Assembly (NCBI RefSeq): GCF_008806595.1
Contig: NZ_VZRB01000012.1
Span: forward strand, 124,001-188,000
Origin: Streptomyces luteolifulvus
GTDB lineage: Bacteria; Actinomycetota; Actinomycetes; Streptomycetales; Streptomycetaceae
Direction: 5' to 3'
DNA: 64,000 nt
Shown: positions 33,756 to 42,345 of the stretch, one piece after another
How positions within the stretch are numbered: the first letter of the stretch is position 1
Layout of the letters: each line of letters starts with the position of its first letter
Notes under the pieces: model-generated
Seen by the model: only the letters and a program-made list of their open reading frames with translations
Databases searched by the model: none
What the model was told of the DNA's origin: nothing
Position numbers and translations under genes: made by a program

Positions 33756-34199
33756 ATGGCTGACATCGCACTGCAGCTGCACATCGAGGCCGCCCCGCAC
33801 ACCGTGTACGCGGCGATCTCCACGACCGAGGGCATCCACCGCTGGTTCACCACCACCGCGACCGCCGAGCAGGGCGTGGGCGGTCTGTACGAGCTGAGCT
33901 TCCCGGGCGTACCGGAGCCGTGGCGGCTGCGCGTGACCGAGGCGGAGGCCGGCAAGCGCCTCGTCCTGGCGGGCGAGAACGGCCCGTGGACCGGCACCGT
34001 GCAGACCTACGAGGTCCTGGACCGCCCCGAGGGCGGGGTGACCCTTCGCTTCACCCACGCCGGCTTCCCCGCGGTGGACGACGCCTACCGGGACTTCACC
34101 TACGGCTGGGCGACGAAGTTCGTCCAGCTCAAGACCTATGCCGAGACGGGCGAGCCCGCCCCCTTCTTCACCGGCGCATCCGAAGGAGAGAACTCATGA
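33756..34199 (+). CDS. AHSA1/SRPBCC-domain protein
   Basis: A 147-residue START-fold protein of the AHSA1 type (HIEAAPHTVYAAISTTEGIHRWFTT, GGLYELSFPGVPEPWRLRV, TFTYGWATKFVQL-like end). It starts at ATG 33756 with AAGGAG upstream. It is divergent from the ArsR-AHSA1 pair, and its stop overlaps the start of a DinB-like gene. It is not a close copy of the minus-strand AHSA1 protein; the two share only the fold pattern. Probably repressed by the adjacent ArsR. Confidence 0.87.
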   Translation: MADIALQLHIEAAPHTVYAAISTTEGIHRWFTTTATAEQGVGGLYELSFPGVPEPWRLRVTEAEAGKRLVLAGENGPWTGTVQTYEVLDRPEGGVTLRFTHAGFPAVDDAYRDFTYGWATKFVQLKTYAETGEPAPFFTGASEGENS

Positions 34200-34756
34200 A
34201 CAGCAGCCTGTACCCCGCCATCCGGGAGTGCGCGGACGTCGTGGTGGCGACGGCGTCCGGCATCCGCCCCGATCAGCTCGGCGACCGCACGCCCTGCGAG
34301 AAGTTCTCCGTCGCCGACCTCCTCGACCACCTGGGCGACACGCTGACCGGCTCCGAGCGAGCGGCCCGCAAGGAGCAGCAGCCCGACGAGGGCACCGCAT
34401 CCATGTCACCGTCCGCCGTGGCCGAGGCAGCCGACCGCGCCGCTGCGGCCTGGGCCGACCCGGCGGCGTACGAGGGCAGCACCGAGTTCGGCCCGGGAGA
34501 GATGCCGGCCGCCTTCGCCGCGGCGATCACCCTGGAGGAACTCGCCGTGCACGGCTGGGACCTGGCACGTGCCACGGGCCGGCCCTTCGTCGTCAGCGAG
34601 GAGACCGCGAAGGCCGCCCTGGGCGTGGTCGAGCAGATAGCCGAGCAGGCCCGCGCCAACGGCAGTTTCGGCCCGCCCGTGACGGTGGCCGCCGACGCCT
34701 CGGCCTTGGACCGGGCGCTGGCGACGAGCGGGCGGAATCCGGGGTGGACCGGCTGA
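34196..34756 (+). CDS. DinB-like metal-binding protein (TIGR03086 type)
   Basis: A 186-residue protein with the mycothiol-dependent maleylpyruvate isomerase/DinB-type helix bundle. Visible are TPCEKFSVADLLDHLGD near residue 32 (metal-binding His) and the LEELAVHGWDLARATGRPF block near 117 (second His), which is the TIGR03086 signature. Family members are thought to be thiol-S-transferase-like enzymes that use mycothiol. It is coupled to the AHSA1 gene (ATGA). The substrate is unknown. A 15-bp stem-loop follows. Confidence 0.87.
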   Translation: MNSSLYPAIRECADVVVATASGIRPDQLGDRTPCEKFSVADLLDHLGDTLTGSERAARKEQQPDEGTASMSPSAVAEAADRAAAAWADPAAYEGSTEFGPGEMPAAFAAAITLEELAVHGWDLARATGRPFVVSEETAKAALGVVEQIAEQARANGSFGPPVTVAADASALDRALATSGRNPGWTG

Positions 34757-34783
34757 ACGCCAACGCCCTGGGTCGGGGTGCCC

Positions 34784-34831
34784 GCGGGGCGGTGTGCCAG
34801 GTCGCCGCAGGCCGGCGGCACACCGCCCCGC
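34784..34831 (+). terminator. Terminator after the AHSA1-DinB pair
   Basis: Perfect 15-bp inverted repeat GCGGGGCGGTGTGCC with an 18-nt loop, beginning 28 bp after the stop. Confidence 0.85.
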
Positions 34832-35002
34832 CCCGCCGCCACCCGCCGTCAGCCAAGCCCTGCCGCCGTTCCCGGTGACCCGTCCGGCTCGCCTTGCCCC
34901 TCGGTCCTGCTCCATGGCCTGACCCGCTCCCCCGCTCCACGGATCCGCCCCAACCGGGCACATCGTGGGAAACTGGTCCTCCCGGTGGCGAGAGCGGGAA
35001 CC

Positions 35003-36232
35003 ATGAATGACTCGGCGATCGATTACGCGGCGGTGTTCCAGGCCCTGCCCGGCATGGTGGCACTACTCACGCCCGACCTCGTGTACGCGGACGCGAACGA
35101 GGAGTTCCTCCGGGTGGCCGGGCGCCGCCGCGAGCAGGTGGTCGGCCGCTTTCTCTTCGACGTCTTCCCGGACAATCCGAACGACTCCGGCGCGACGGGC
35201 ATGCGCCATCTGGAGGCCTCGCTGCAGCGGGTCCTCGCGACCGGCGAGCGCGACACGATGGCGCTGCAGCGGTACGACGTGGAGGACGCCGACCGGCCCG
35301 GGGAGTGGGAGGAGCGCTACTGGAGTCCGGTCAACGCCCCGGTACACGGCCCGGACGGCAAGGTGGTGCTGGTGGTGCACCGGGTCGAGGAGGTCACCGA
35401 GCTGATCCGGGCCCGCGGCGGCCCCAGCGGGAGCAGAGCGCGGGTGCTGGAGGCCGAGTTGTACACCCGCGCCCGCGAACTCCAGGACCTCAACGACCGG
35501 CTGCGCCAGGCCCACGCCCGCGAGCGCGAGGTCGCCCTCGCCCTGCAGGAGGCGATGCTGCCCGCTCCCCGTCAGCTGGGCCATCACCGGGCCGCCGTAC
35601 GCTACCGGCCCGCCGTCGGTGCGCTGAACGTCTGCGGGGACTGGTACGACCTGGTCGACCTGGTGGGCGGCCACCGGCTGGGCGTGTCCGTGGGCGACGT
35701 GGTCGGTCACGGGCTGGAGGCCGCGGGGGTGATGGGCCAGCTGCGCAGCGCGCTCAGTGCCGCGTCCCGTGTCGCCGCGGGCCCCGCCGAGGCACTGGAC
35801 GTCCTGGGGAGATACGCCCATGTCGTCGACGGCGCCGAGTCGGCCACCGCGGCCACCACCTTCGTCGACTTCGACCAGCGCACCATCACCTACAGCAGCG
35901 CCGGCCACCCTCCACCCGCCCTGGTCCACCCCGACGGCCGGGTGGAGTTCCTCGACCGGGCCACCGATCCCCCGCTGGACGCCCCTCCCGATCCCGGTCC
36001 GAGGGTGCAGGCCGCCACCACGTTCACCGACGGGGCGACGCTCGTGCTCTACACCGACGGTCTGATCGAGCGGCGCCACGAAGACATCGACACGGGTCTG
36101 GCCCGCCTCGCCGGCTCCCTCACGCGCCACCGCGCGGCGGAACCCGAGCGGCTCGCGGACGCCGTTCTGCTGGAGCTGCTGCCGTCCGGCGGTGCCACCG
36201 ACGACACGGCGCTGATCGTGGTGCGACTATGA
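35003..36232 (+). CDS. PAS-domain PP2C (SpoIIE-like) phosphatase
   Basis: A 409-residue regulatory phosphatase. Residues 8-125 form a PAS domain (FQALPGMVALLTPDLVYADANEEFL), 140-185 a coiled-coil linker, and 190-409 a SpoIIE/RsbU-type PP2C domain with metal-binding Asp residues in NVCGDWYDLVDL, VGDVVGHGLEAAGVM and TDDTALIV. Such proteins dephosphorylate anti-anti-sigma factors and so regulate sigma-factor availability; Streptomyces have dozens. The ATG at 35003 has GAGCGGGA upstream. No anti-sigma partner is adjacent. The PAS ligand is unknown. Confidence 0.9.
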   Translation: MNDSAIDYAAVFQALPGMVALLTPDLVYADANEEFLRVAGRRREQVVGRFLFDVFPDNPNDSGATGMRHLEASLQRVLATGERDTMALQRYDVEDADRPGEWEERYWSPVNAPVHGPDGKVVLVVHRVEEVTELIRARGGPSGSRARVLEAELYTRARELQDLNDRLRQAHAREREVALALQEAMLPAPRQLGHHRAAVRYRPAVGALNVCGDWYDLVDLVGGHRLGVSVGDVVGHGLEAAGVMGQLRSALSAASRVAAGPAEALDVLGRYAHVVDGAESATAATTFVDFDQRTITYSSAGHPPPALVHPDGRVEFLDRATDPPLDAPPDPGPRVQAATTFTDGATLVLYTDGLIERRHEDIDTGLARLAGSLTRHRAAEPERLADAVLLELLPSGGATDDTALIVVRL

Positions 36233-36443
36233 CGGACCGTCAGATCCCGTGCGTGGTACAGCACATGAGCCCTGGGGTTCAAGAGGCGGCCGCCCGCCAG
36301 AGGTACCCGGTGATTGCGCCACGCGGCCCGTGCAGGTTCCCAGTGACCAAGCCTGCACCTAGACTGACACCCCCCACGACACGCCGTTTGACCTGCTGGA
36401 ACACGGCGGTTGAGGCGATCCGCCGGAGTGAGGAGCGAACCCC

Positions 36444-37169
36444 TTGTTCTACTACGTGCTCAAATACGTGTTGCTGGGTCCTCTGCTGAGACTGGTCTTC
36501 CGGCCCCGCATCGAAGGCCTCGAACACGTACCGCAGTCGGGCCCGGCGATCGTGGCGGGCAACCATCTGTCGTTCTCCGACCACTTCCTGATGCCCGCGG
36601 TCCTCAAGCGGCGCATCACCTTCCTGGCGAAGAAGGAGTACTTCACGGGAGGCGGGCTCAAGGGCCGCCTCACCGCGGCCTTCTTCCGCAGCGCGGGGCA
36701 GATCCCGGTCGACCGCACCGGCAAGGAGGCGGGCCGGGCCGCGATCCGCGAAGGACTCGGGGTACTGCGCAAGAACGAACTGCTCGGCATCTACCCGGAG
36801 GGCACGCGCTCCCACGACGGCCGCCTCTACAAGGGCAAGGTCGGCGTCGCGGTGATGGCGCTCAAGGCCCAGGTCCCGGTCATCCCCTGCGCCATGATCG
36901 GCACCTTCGAGGCACAGCCGCCCGGCAAGGTGATTCCGAACATCCACCCCGTGGTGATCCGCTTCGGCAAGCCCCTCGACTTCTCCCGGTACGCCGGCAT
37001 GGAGAACGAGAAGGCGATCCTGCGCGCCGTCACCGACGAGATCATGTACGCGATCCTGTCGCTGTCCGAGCAGGAGTACGTCGACCAGTACGCCACCGTC
37101 GCAAAGGCCGAGGAGGCCGCGGCCCGCGCGGACAAGGAGCGCCGCTTCCCGCGGATACCGCTCAGCTGA
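36444..37169 (+). CDS. plsC: 1-acyl-sn-glycerol-3-phosphate acyltransferase
   Basis: A 241-residue PlsC-family acyltransferase. The catalytic motif I is NHLSFSD (NHxxxxD), motif III is YPEGTRS, and the N-terminus YYVLKYVLLGPLLRLVF is a membrane anchor. It esterifies lysophosphatidate in phospholipid synthesis. I use TTG 36444, with AGGAG about 10 nt upstream. Streptomyces carry several PlsC paralogues, so the true acceptor (lysophosphatidate or another glycolipid) is not certain. The C-terminal 30 residues are charged. Confidence 0.87.
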   Translation: MFYYVLKYVLLGPLLRLVFRPRIEGLEHVPQSGPAIVAGNHLSFSDHFLMPAVLKRRITFLAKKEYFTGGGLKGRLTAAFFRSAGQIPVDRTGKEAGRAAIREGLGVLRKNELLGIYPEGTRSHDGRLYKGKVGVAVMALKAQVPVIPCAMIGTFEAQPPGKVIPNIHPVVIRFGKPLDFSRYAGMENEKAILRAVTDEIMYAILSLSEQEYVDQYATVAKAEEAAARADKERRFPRIPLS

Positions 37170-37239
37170 CCGCCCCTTCCCGTCTGCCGTCGGCAGAACA
37201 CCGTGGCACAGGGCAGGGGGACGCCCGTACCGTCGCGGC

Positions 37240-38268
37240 ATGAGACGTGCAGTGGTGATCGGGGCGACGGGGCAGATCGGGCGGGTGGCCGTGGGTGCGC
37301 TGGCCAGGGACGGCTGGCAGGTGACGGCCGTCTCGCGGGGCGGCGGGCGGGACGAGGACTGGCCCGACGGCGTGCGGGTCGCGCCCGCCGACCGGGGGGA
37401 GGACGGGGCCCTTGCCGCCGTGGTCGGCGACGGCTGCGACGTCCTGGTGGACATGGTCGCCTACGGCCCGGAGCACGCACGGCAGTTGACTTCTCTCGCC
37501 GACCGGGTCGGCTCGGCCGTGGTCATCTCCAGCGTGTCGGTGTACGAGGACGACAAGGGCCGCACCTTCGACACCCAGCAGGAGCCGGACGGCTTCCCCG
37601 AGTACCCGGTGCCGATCACGGAGAACCAGCGCACGATCGCGCCCGGCGAGTCCTCGTACAGCACCCGCAAAGCAGGACTGGAGCACGAACTCCTCGCCGT
37701 GGGCGAGCAGTTGCCCACGACGCTGTTGCGGGCGGGCGCGATCCACGGACCGCACTGCCGGACCCCGCGCGAGCTCTACTTCGTCAAGCGCAATCTCGAC
37801 GGGCGGCGCCGGCGCGTGCTCGCCTTCGGCGGCCGGAGCCGGTTCCATCCGGCAAGTGTCCACACCATCGCGGAGCTGATCCGGCTCGCCGCCTCCCGTC
37901 CGGGCACCCGTGTGCTCAACGCCGTGGATCCGGACGCGCCGACGGTGGCGGAGATCGCGAGGGCCATCGACGAGGTGATGGGCGTCGAGACGGAGAGCGT
38001 CCTGGTCGACGGACCCGCTCCGGCACCCGCCGTGGGTGACACGCCCTGGTCGGTCCCCGTGCCTGTCGTCTGCGACATGTCGGCCGCAGAGCGGGAGTTG
38101 GGCTACCGCGCGGTGGCCCGCTACGCGCAGACCCTGCCCGGCACCGTCGCCTGGATCGAGCGGCAACTGGCAGGGCGGGACTGGCGGGAGGCCTATCCGA
38201 AGATGTTCGAAGTGTACGGCGACCTGTTCGACTATGCGGCGGAGGACGCCTGGCTCGCCTCGGCATGA
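37240..38268 (+). CDS. NAD-dependent epimerase/dehydratase family protein
   Basis: A 342-residue extended-SDR-fold protein. The nucleotide-binding loop is VIGATGQIGRVA at residue 6, followed by SSVSVYEDD and the catalytic-type YSTRKAGLE (Tyr-x-x-x-Lys) near 145. The C-terminus holds RFHPASVHTIAELI. No clear substrate signature; it may modify a sugar nucleotide or act as an isoflavone-reductase-like NAD(P) enzyme. It follows the acyltransferase after 70 bp and ends at a strong terminator, facing the aminopeptidase gene. Confidence 0.83.
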   Translation: MRRAVVIGATGQIGRVAVGALARDGWQVTAVSRGGGRDEDWPDGVRVAPADRGEDGALAAVVGDGCDVLVDMVAYGPEHARQLTSLADRVGSAVVISSVSVYEDDKGRTFDTQQEPDGFPEYPVPITENQRTIAPGESSYSTRKAGLEHELLAVGEQLPTTLLRAGAIHGPHCRTPRELYFVKRNLDGRRRRVLAFGGRSRFHPASVHTIAELIRLAASRPGTRVLNAVDPDAPTVAEIARAIDEVMGVETESVLVDGPAPAPAVGDTPWSVPVPVVCDMSAAERELGYRAVARYAQTLPGTVAWIERQLAGRDWREAYPKMFEVYGDLFDYAAEDAWLASA

Positions 38269-38271
38269 GAA

Positions 38272-38300
38272 AGGGGCGGCCGGTGGTCCCGGCCGCCCCT
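38272..38300. terminator. Terminator between epimerase and aminopeptidase
   Basis: Perfect 12-bp GC-rich inverted repeat AGGGGCGGCCGG with a 5-nt loop between convergent genes. Confidence 0.9.
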
Positions 38301-38322
38301 CACCTCGTACGACTGCCGGCTG

Positions 38323-39921
38323 CTACGGCTTCGGCGTGGCGTGCGGCGTGCACGTCACGTCGGCCGCGTCCAGCTTGCCGGTGAGCAGGTAGGCGTCCAC
38401 CCGCTCGTTGACACACGGGTTGACCAGGCCGGTCACACCGTGGGAGCCCGCGTTCTTCTCGGTGATGAGACGGGAGCCCTTGAAGCGCTTGTGCAGTGCG
38501 ACGGCGCCCTCGTAGGGGGTGGCCGCGTCACGCTCGGACTGCACGATCAGCACCCCGGGCAGGCCCTCGCCGGTCTTCACCTTCAGCGGGGTCTGCTGCT
38601 TGGCCGACCAGGTGGCGCAGGGCAGGTTCATCCACGCGTTGGCCCACGTCATGAACGGGTGGTTCTTGTGCAGCCGCGTGTTGTCCCGGTCCCACTTCCG
38701 CCAGTTGGTGGGCCACTTGGCGTCGGCGCACTCCACCGCCGTGTAGACGGCGTTGCTGTTCTCCGAGGCGGCGTTGCCCGCAGTGTCGGACAGGTCCGGT
38801 GCGGCGGCGTCGACGAGCGCCTGCGTGTCGCCGGCCACGTACTTGCTGAACACCGTTGCGACGGGCACCCACGACGAGTCGTAGTACGGGGCGCTCTGGA
38901 AGAACGCGATCAGCTCGGCCGGGCCGACCACCCCGCCGATGGGGTTCTTCTTGGCCGTGGCGCGCAGCTTGAGCCACTGGTCCTGGACGGCGGCGCGGGT
39001 CGTGCCGAGGTGGAAGGCGGCGTCGTTGGCGGCGACCCAGTCCTGCCAGTCCTTCCAGCGCCCCTCGAAGGCGACGTCCTGGTCGAGGTTGGCCTCGTAC
39101 CAGATCTTCTCCCGCGACGGGTTGACCACGCTGTCGACGATCATCCGGCGGACATGGCCCGGGAACAGCGTGCCGTAGACGGCGCCGATGTACGTGCCGT
39201 AGGAGACGCCCAGGAAGTTGAGCTTCTTCTCACCGAGAGCCGCCCGGATCACATCCAGGTCGCGCGCGGTGTTCGGCGTGGTCATGTGCGGCAGCATCTC
39301 GCCGCTGCGCTCGTGGCAGCCGTCCGCGTACTCACGGGCGAGCTTGCGCTGGGCGCGCTTGTCGGCCGCGGAGTCCGGCACCGGGTCCGCCTTGGGCGCC
39401 TTCACGAACTCCTGCGGGTCGATGCAGGAGATCGGCGCGGAGTGGCCGACACCGCGCGGGTCGAAGCCCACGAAGTCGTACGCCTTCGACGTGTTCACCC
39501 ACAGGGGGTTCTTGGTGGTGACACGGCGCGGGAAGCGCAGGCCGGAACCGCCCGGACCGCCGGGGTTGTAGATGAGCGCGCCCTGGCGCTCCGCCTTGGT
39601 CCCGGTGTTGCCGATGCGGTCGACGGCCAGCTTGATCTGCTTGCCGTTCGGCTTGGCGTAGTTGAGCGGCACCGTGACCCAGCCGCACTGGATCGGCTTC
39701 TCCAGCCCCCAGTCGGCCGGACAGTCCTGCCAGTCGACCCCGGCCTTCGCGGCCCGCTCCGCGGCGATCGCCGCACCGCGGGCCTCACGGTCCTGTCCGG
39801 GCCGGCTCCCCGTGCTCGCACTGGCGGAGGGCGCCACGGCGCCCGCGATCAGTGTCGCCGTGACGAACACGCCGGCCGAACCGAGCGCCATCGCCCGGCT
39901 CTTTGGTCTGACGTCCCTCAA
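38323..39921 (-). CDS. Secreted tripeptidyl aminopeptidase (S33 alpha/beta hydrolase)
   Basis: A 532-residue secreted peptidase of the Streptomyces Tap/SlpD/SlpE family. The signal peptide is SAGVFVTATLIAGAVAPSASAS; the oxyanion segment is IYNPGGPGGSG; the nucleophile is Ser in LGVSYGTYIGAVY; the Asp lies in SERDAATPYEGA and the His in NAGSHGVTG. It removes N-terminal tripeptides from extracellular peptides or from processed secreted proteins. I choose the TTG at 39921, with GGGGAGGT just upstream; the longer frame has no support. A Cys-containing C-terminus is normal in this family. Confidence 0.9.
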   Translation of the reverse strand: MRDVRPKSRAMALGSAGVFVTATLIAGAVAPSASASTGSRPGQDREARGAAIAAERAAKAGVDWQDCPADWGLEKPIQCGWVTVPLNYAKPNGKQIKLAVDRIGNTGTKAERQGALIYNPGGPGGSGLRFPRRVTTKNPLWVNTSKAYDFVGFDPRGVGHSAPISCIDPQEFVKAPKADPVPDSAADKRAQRKLAREYADGCHERSGEMLPHMTTPNTARDLDVIRAALGEKKLNFLGVSYGTYIGAVYGTLFPGHVRRMIVDSVVNPSREKIWYEANLDQDVAFEGRWKDWQDWVAANDAAFHLGTTRAAVQDQWLKLRATAKKNPIGGVVGPAELIAFFQSAPYYDSSWVPVATVFSKYVAGDTQALVDAAAPDLSDTAGNAASENSNAVYTAVECADAKWPTNWRKWDRDNTRLHKNHPFMTWANAWMNLPCATWSAKQQTPLKVKTGEGLPGVLIVQSERDAATPYEGAVALHKRFKGSRLITEKNAGSHGVTGLVNPCVNERVDAYLLTGKLDAADVTCTPHATPKP

Positions 39922-40048
39922 GTGGGACCTCCCCGTACATCGTTGCGATTGGTACGGAGATCCTCTCCACTGCGAGTCCCCTGAGAACAGGGGTAGTTGA
40001 CCTTCTTTGCCAATCCGATAAACGGAGAGGGCCGTTCGCTCGGCGGAG

Positions 40049-40807
40049 CTACGCGAAGGAGGCCTGTGCCTGGTCCAGCAGCCCGCGCAGCCGCAGCGCA
40101 TCCGGTGCCACCGCGGTCACCAGCGCGGCGGGCCCGGCCAGCGGCACGACCGCGGCCCCCTCGCCCAGCACCCGCGCCGTCACGGGCTCGGCGGCGAACT
40201 CCGACCGTACGACGAGGAGTTGACCCACGGCACGATGTCCCGCCAGCACGGCGGGGCCGTCCCAGCCGCCCGGCGCCCCGGGCCCGCAGGCCAGCTCCTG
40301 GTCGAGGACGGTCCGCCCCGCGATCCGCAGACGAAGACGGCTGACGAGCCGCCCGGGTTCCTCACCGGCCCGGCCGAGCACCTGCTCCTCACGCAGCACC
40401 AGCCGCGCCGTGGCACCGAGATCGGCATACGTGGTGACATAGAGGTCGCTGCCACGGGCGGAGATCAACTGCTCGGGCAGCCAGTGCAGTTCGCCGCCGT
40501 TTTCGACACCGAGCCGCACGTCGTAGCGGGCCTCGTCCTTCGTCTGGCCCGGCAGGGCGATGGTCGCGGCGGCCGACCCGACCCGCAGCCGGGCCCCCTC
40601 CGCCACACCGGCCTCCACGGTGAAGTGGTCTCCGCCGAGCGGCCCGCTCATCGCACCGACGAGCATCACCCTCGCCTCGGCGCCGCTGCCCCGGGTCCGG
40701 CGCACCGCCAGCGGCCCGTCGCCCTCCAGTACGGGCAGGGAAGTGCCCCCTCTGCCGTCGTCCCGTGCCCGGATGCGCGCCGTGGCCCGTACGCCCGCCC
40801 CCGTCAT
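40049..40807 (-). CDS. ureD: Urease accessory protein UreD
   Basis: A 252-residue UreD/UreH protein that with UreF and UreG delivers nickel to apo-urease. Recognised from GPLGGDHFTVEAGVAEGARLRV, ELHWLPEQLI and LVLREEQVLGRAGEEPG. The ATG at 40807 shares 4 bp with the ureG stop. It is the last gene of the urease operon on the minus strand, and the aminopeptidase promoter region follows. Confidence 0.93.
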   Translation of the reverse strand: MTGAGVRATARIRARDDGRGGTSLPVLEGDGPLAVRRTRGSGAEARVMLVGAMSGPLGGDHFTVEAGVAEGARLRVGSAAATIALPGQTKDEARYDVRLGVENGGELHWLPEQLISARGSDLYVTTYADLGATARLVLREEQVLGRAGEEPGRLVSRLRLRIAGRTVLDQELACGPGAPGGWDGPAVLAGHRAVGQLLVVRSEFAAEPVTARVLGEGAAVVPLAGPAALVTAVAPDALRLRGLLDQAQASFA

Positions 40808-41484
40808 GCCGTCCACTCGGCGAGCCGCGCCCGCACCCAGGCGGCGACGTCCGTCACGCCGGCCTCGCTCCGGAGCGACTGGAAGACGACCGGGAGTTCG
40901 GCCCGCTGGGCCTTGGCGTCGGCGGCCATCCGCCCGAGATCGGAGCCGACGTACGGCGCGAGGTCGGTCTTGTTGACCACGAGCAGATCGGCCGTGGTGA
41001 CCCCGGGCCCGCCCTTGCGCGGAATGTCGTCGCCCCCGGCCACGTCGATCACGAAGATCTGCGCGTCGACGAGCCCCTTGGAGAAGGTCGCGGTCAGATT
41101 GTCCCCGCCCGACTCGACGAGCACGAGATCCAACGGCCCGACCTCGTCCTCCAGGTCCTCGACCGCTTCGAGGTTGGCGGAGATGTCGTCCCGGATCGCG
41201 GTGTGCGGGCAGGCTCCCGTCTCCACGGCGGTGATCCGCTCCGGCGGCAGCACGGCCTCGCGGAGCAGGAAGTCCGCGTCCTCGCGGGTGTAGATGTCAT
41301 TGGTGACCACGGCAAGGGACAGCTCCTGCCGCAGGGCACGGCACAACGCGGCGACGGTCGCGGTCTTCCCGGACCCTACGGGCCCACCGAGCCCGATCCG
41401 CAACGCCCGCCGCGAGCCGTCGGCCCGACGGGCGTCGGCGCCGACGGCGGGTCCGTCGTGGGATGGGGAGTGGTCAACATGCAT
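40804..41484 (-). CDS. ureG: Urease accessory GTPase UreG
   Basis: A 226-residue SIMIBI GTPase that powers nickel insertion into urease. The P-loop is GGPVGSGKTA at residue 33; the metal-binding and switch motifs are ETGACPHTAIRDD and VESGGDNL, and the specificity motif is VNKTDL. The N-terminus has extra His residues (MHVDHSPSHDG) that may bind nickel. The ATG at 41484 is separated from ureF by a 186-bp gap that holds a repeat element. Confidence 0.96.
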   Translation of the reverse strand: MHVDHSPSHDGPAVGADARRADGSRRALRIGLGGPVGSGKTATVAALCRALRQELSLAVVTNDIYTREDADFLLREAVLPPERITAVETGACPHTAIRDDISANLEAVEDLEDEVGPLDLVLVESGGDNLTATFSKGLVDAQIFVIDVAGGDDIPRKGGPGVTTADLLVVNKTDLAPYVGSDLGRMAADAKAQRAELPVVFQSLRSEAGVTDVAAWVRARLAEWTA

Positions 41485-41544
41485 GGGGGCGGCTCCTCTT
41501 GTGTCTTCTCGGGTGCCTTGGACTGCCGGCCGGCACTCTCGGCC

Positions 41545-41628
41545 CGTCCGGCGCTTGAGGACGAGGCCGTTCAGGCCGATGGGGATCCAGGGGTCGAAGC
41601 CCCCTGGCGGGGTCGAAGGGGCGGAGCC
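41545..41628. repeat. Streptomyces intergenic repeat inside the urease operon
   Basis: Contains the well-known pattern GTCCGGCGCTTGAGGACGAGG, GCCGTTCAGGCCGAT, and the hairpin CCAGGGG-TCGAAG-CCCCCTGG (41587-41606), then GGGTCGAAGGGGCGGAGCC. I recall close copies in many Streptomyces intergenic gaps. It separates ureF from ureG and breaks the otherwise tight operon. Confidence 0.75.
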
Positions 41629-41670
41629 GCTGGAGACGGGACGGGCAGGGGCGGCGGGGGCGACATCCTC

Positions 41671-42345
41671 CTACGACGCGAACAAACGCACAGGCCATCC
41701 CGCATGCGCCTCCGCAGAGATCTCCAGAACCGGCGCGGACCCCGCGGGCAGCGCATCGACCCCTTCCTCAGCAACCCTCCCCGCCGCCTCCGCCGCCAGA
41801 TCGACCACCCGGTCCACCTCCGGGGCCAGCCGAGCCAACACCGCCGTGGCCTCAAAGGGATCAAGACTCAGCAGCCGCACCGTCGCCGTCGCCGGCCCGC
41901 TCACACTCTCGTAAGCCGCGCAGTACGCCGCATCGGCCGCCCCCAGCCCCGCCGACCGCGCCGCCAGCCCCAGCACCACCGGCTGATGCGCCCCCTTGGG
42001 GAACTGCCCCGCCACGGCGTCGAGTTCATCTGCAGGCCAGGTCGCACGAGCGGCCCGCATCAGCTGCCGCCCCAGCCTGCGCGCCACGGCCCGCAAGGCG
42101 GGCGACGGCGTCCGGGCGTCCGCGGCCTCGTCCAACAGCGAGGGATCCACCCCGAGTGCGGCCGCCGCCGCCAGCGCCGCCGCGACCCGCCCCGACGTGT
42201 GCAGCCGCCCCCGGCAGAAGTCCTCCAGGCTCGCGGCCCCCGTGATCCGCCCGGCCTTGACGGCCGCCTCGGCCCCGCCGGAGTGCGCATGCCCTCCGGC
42301 GGGAAACCGGCCGTCGGCCAGGACGAGAAGCGCTGCCCCGGACAT
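41671..42345 (-). CDS. ureF: Urease accessory protein UreF
   Basis: A 224-residue UreF, the helical nickel-loading chaperone that joins UreD and UreG. Recognised from LADGRFPAGGHAHSGGAEAAV at the N-terminus, GRLHTSG and KGAHQPVVLGLAARSAG. The ATG at 42345 overlaps the ureC stop by one base (TGATG). The C-terminal region is shorter than in some species but complete. Confidence 0.92.
   Translation of the reverse strand: MSGAALLVLADGRFPAGGHAHSGGAEAAVKAGRITGAASLEDFCRGRLHTSGRVAAALAAAAALGVDPSLLDEAADARTPSPALRAVARRLGRQLMRAARATWPADELDAVAGQFPKGAHQPVVLGLAARSAGLGAADAAYCAAYESVSGPATATVRLLSLDPFEATAVLARLAPEVDRVVDLAAEAAGRVAEEGVDALPAGSAPVLEISAEAHAGWPVRLFAS

Noticed and set aside
34784..34831. Hairpin considered as a tRNA-like structure
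   Set aside because: It is a single perfect stem with a long loop and has no cloverleaf arms, so a terminator fits better.
39922..40101. Upstream start of the tripeptidyl aminopeptidase at 40101
   Set aside because: It would overlap ureD and add 60 residues before the signal peptide. The TTG at 39921 has a strong ribosome site.
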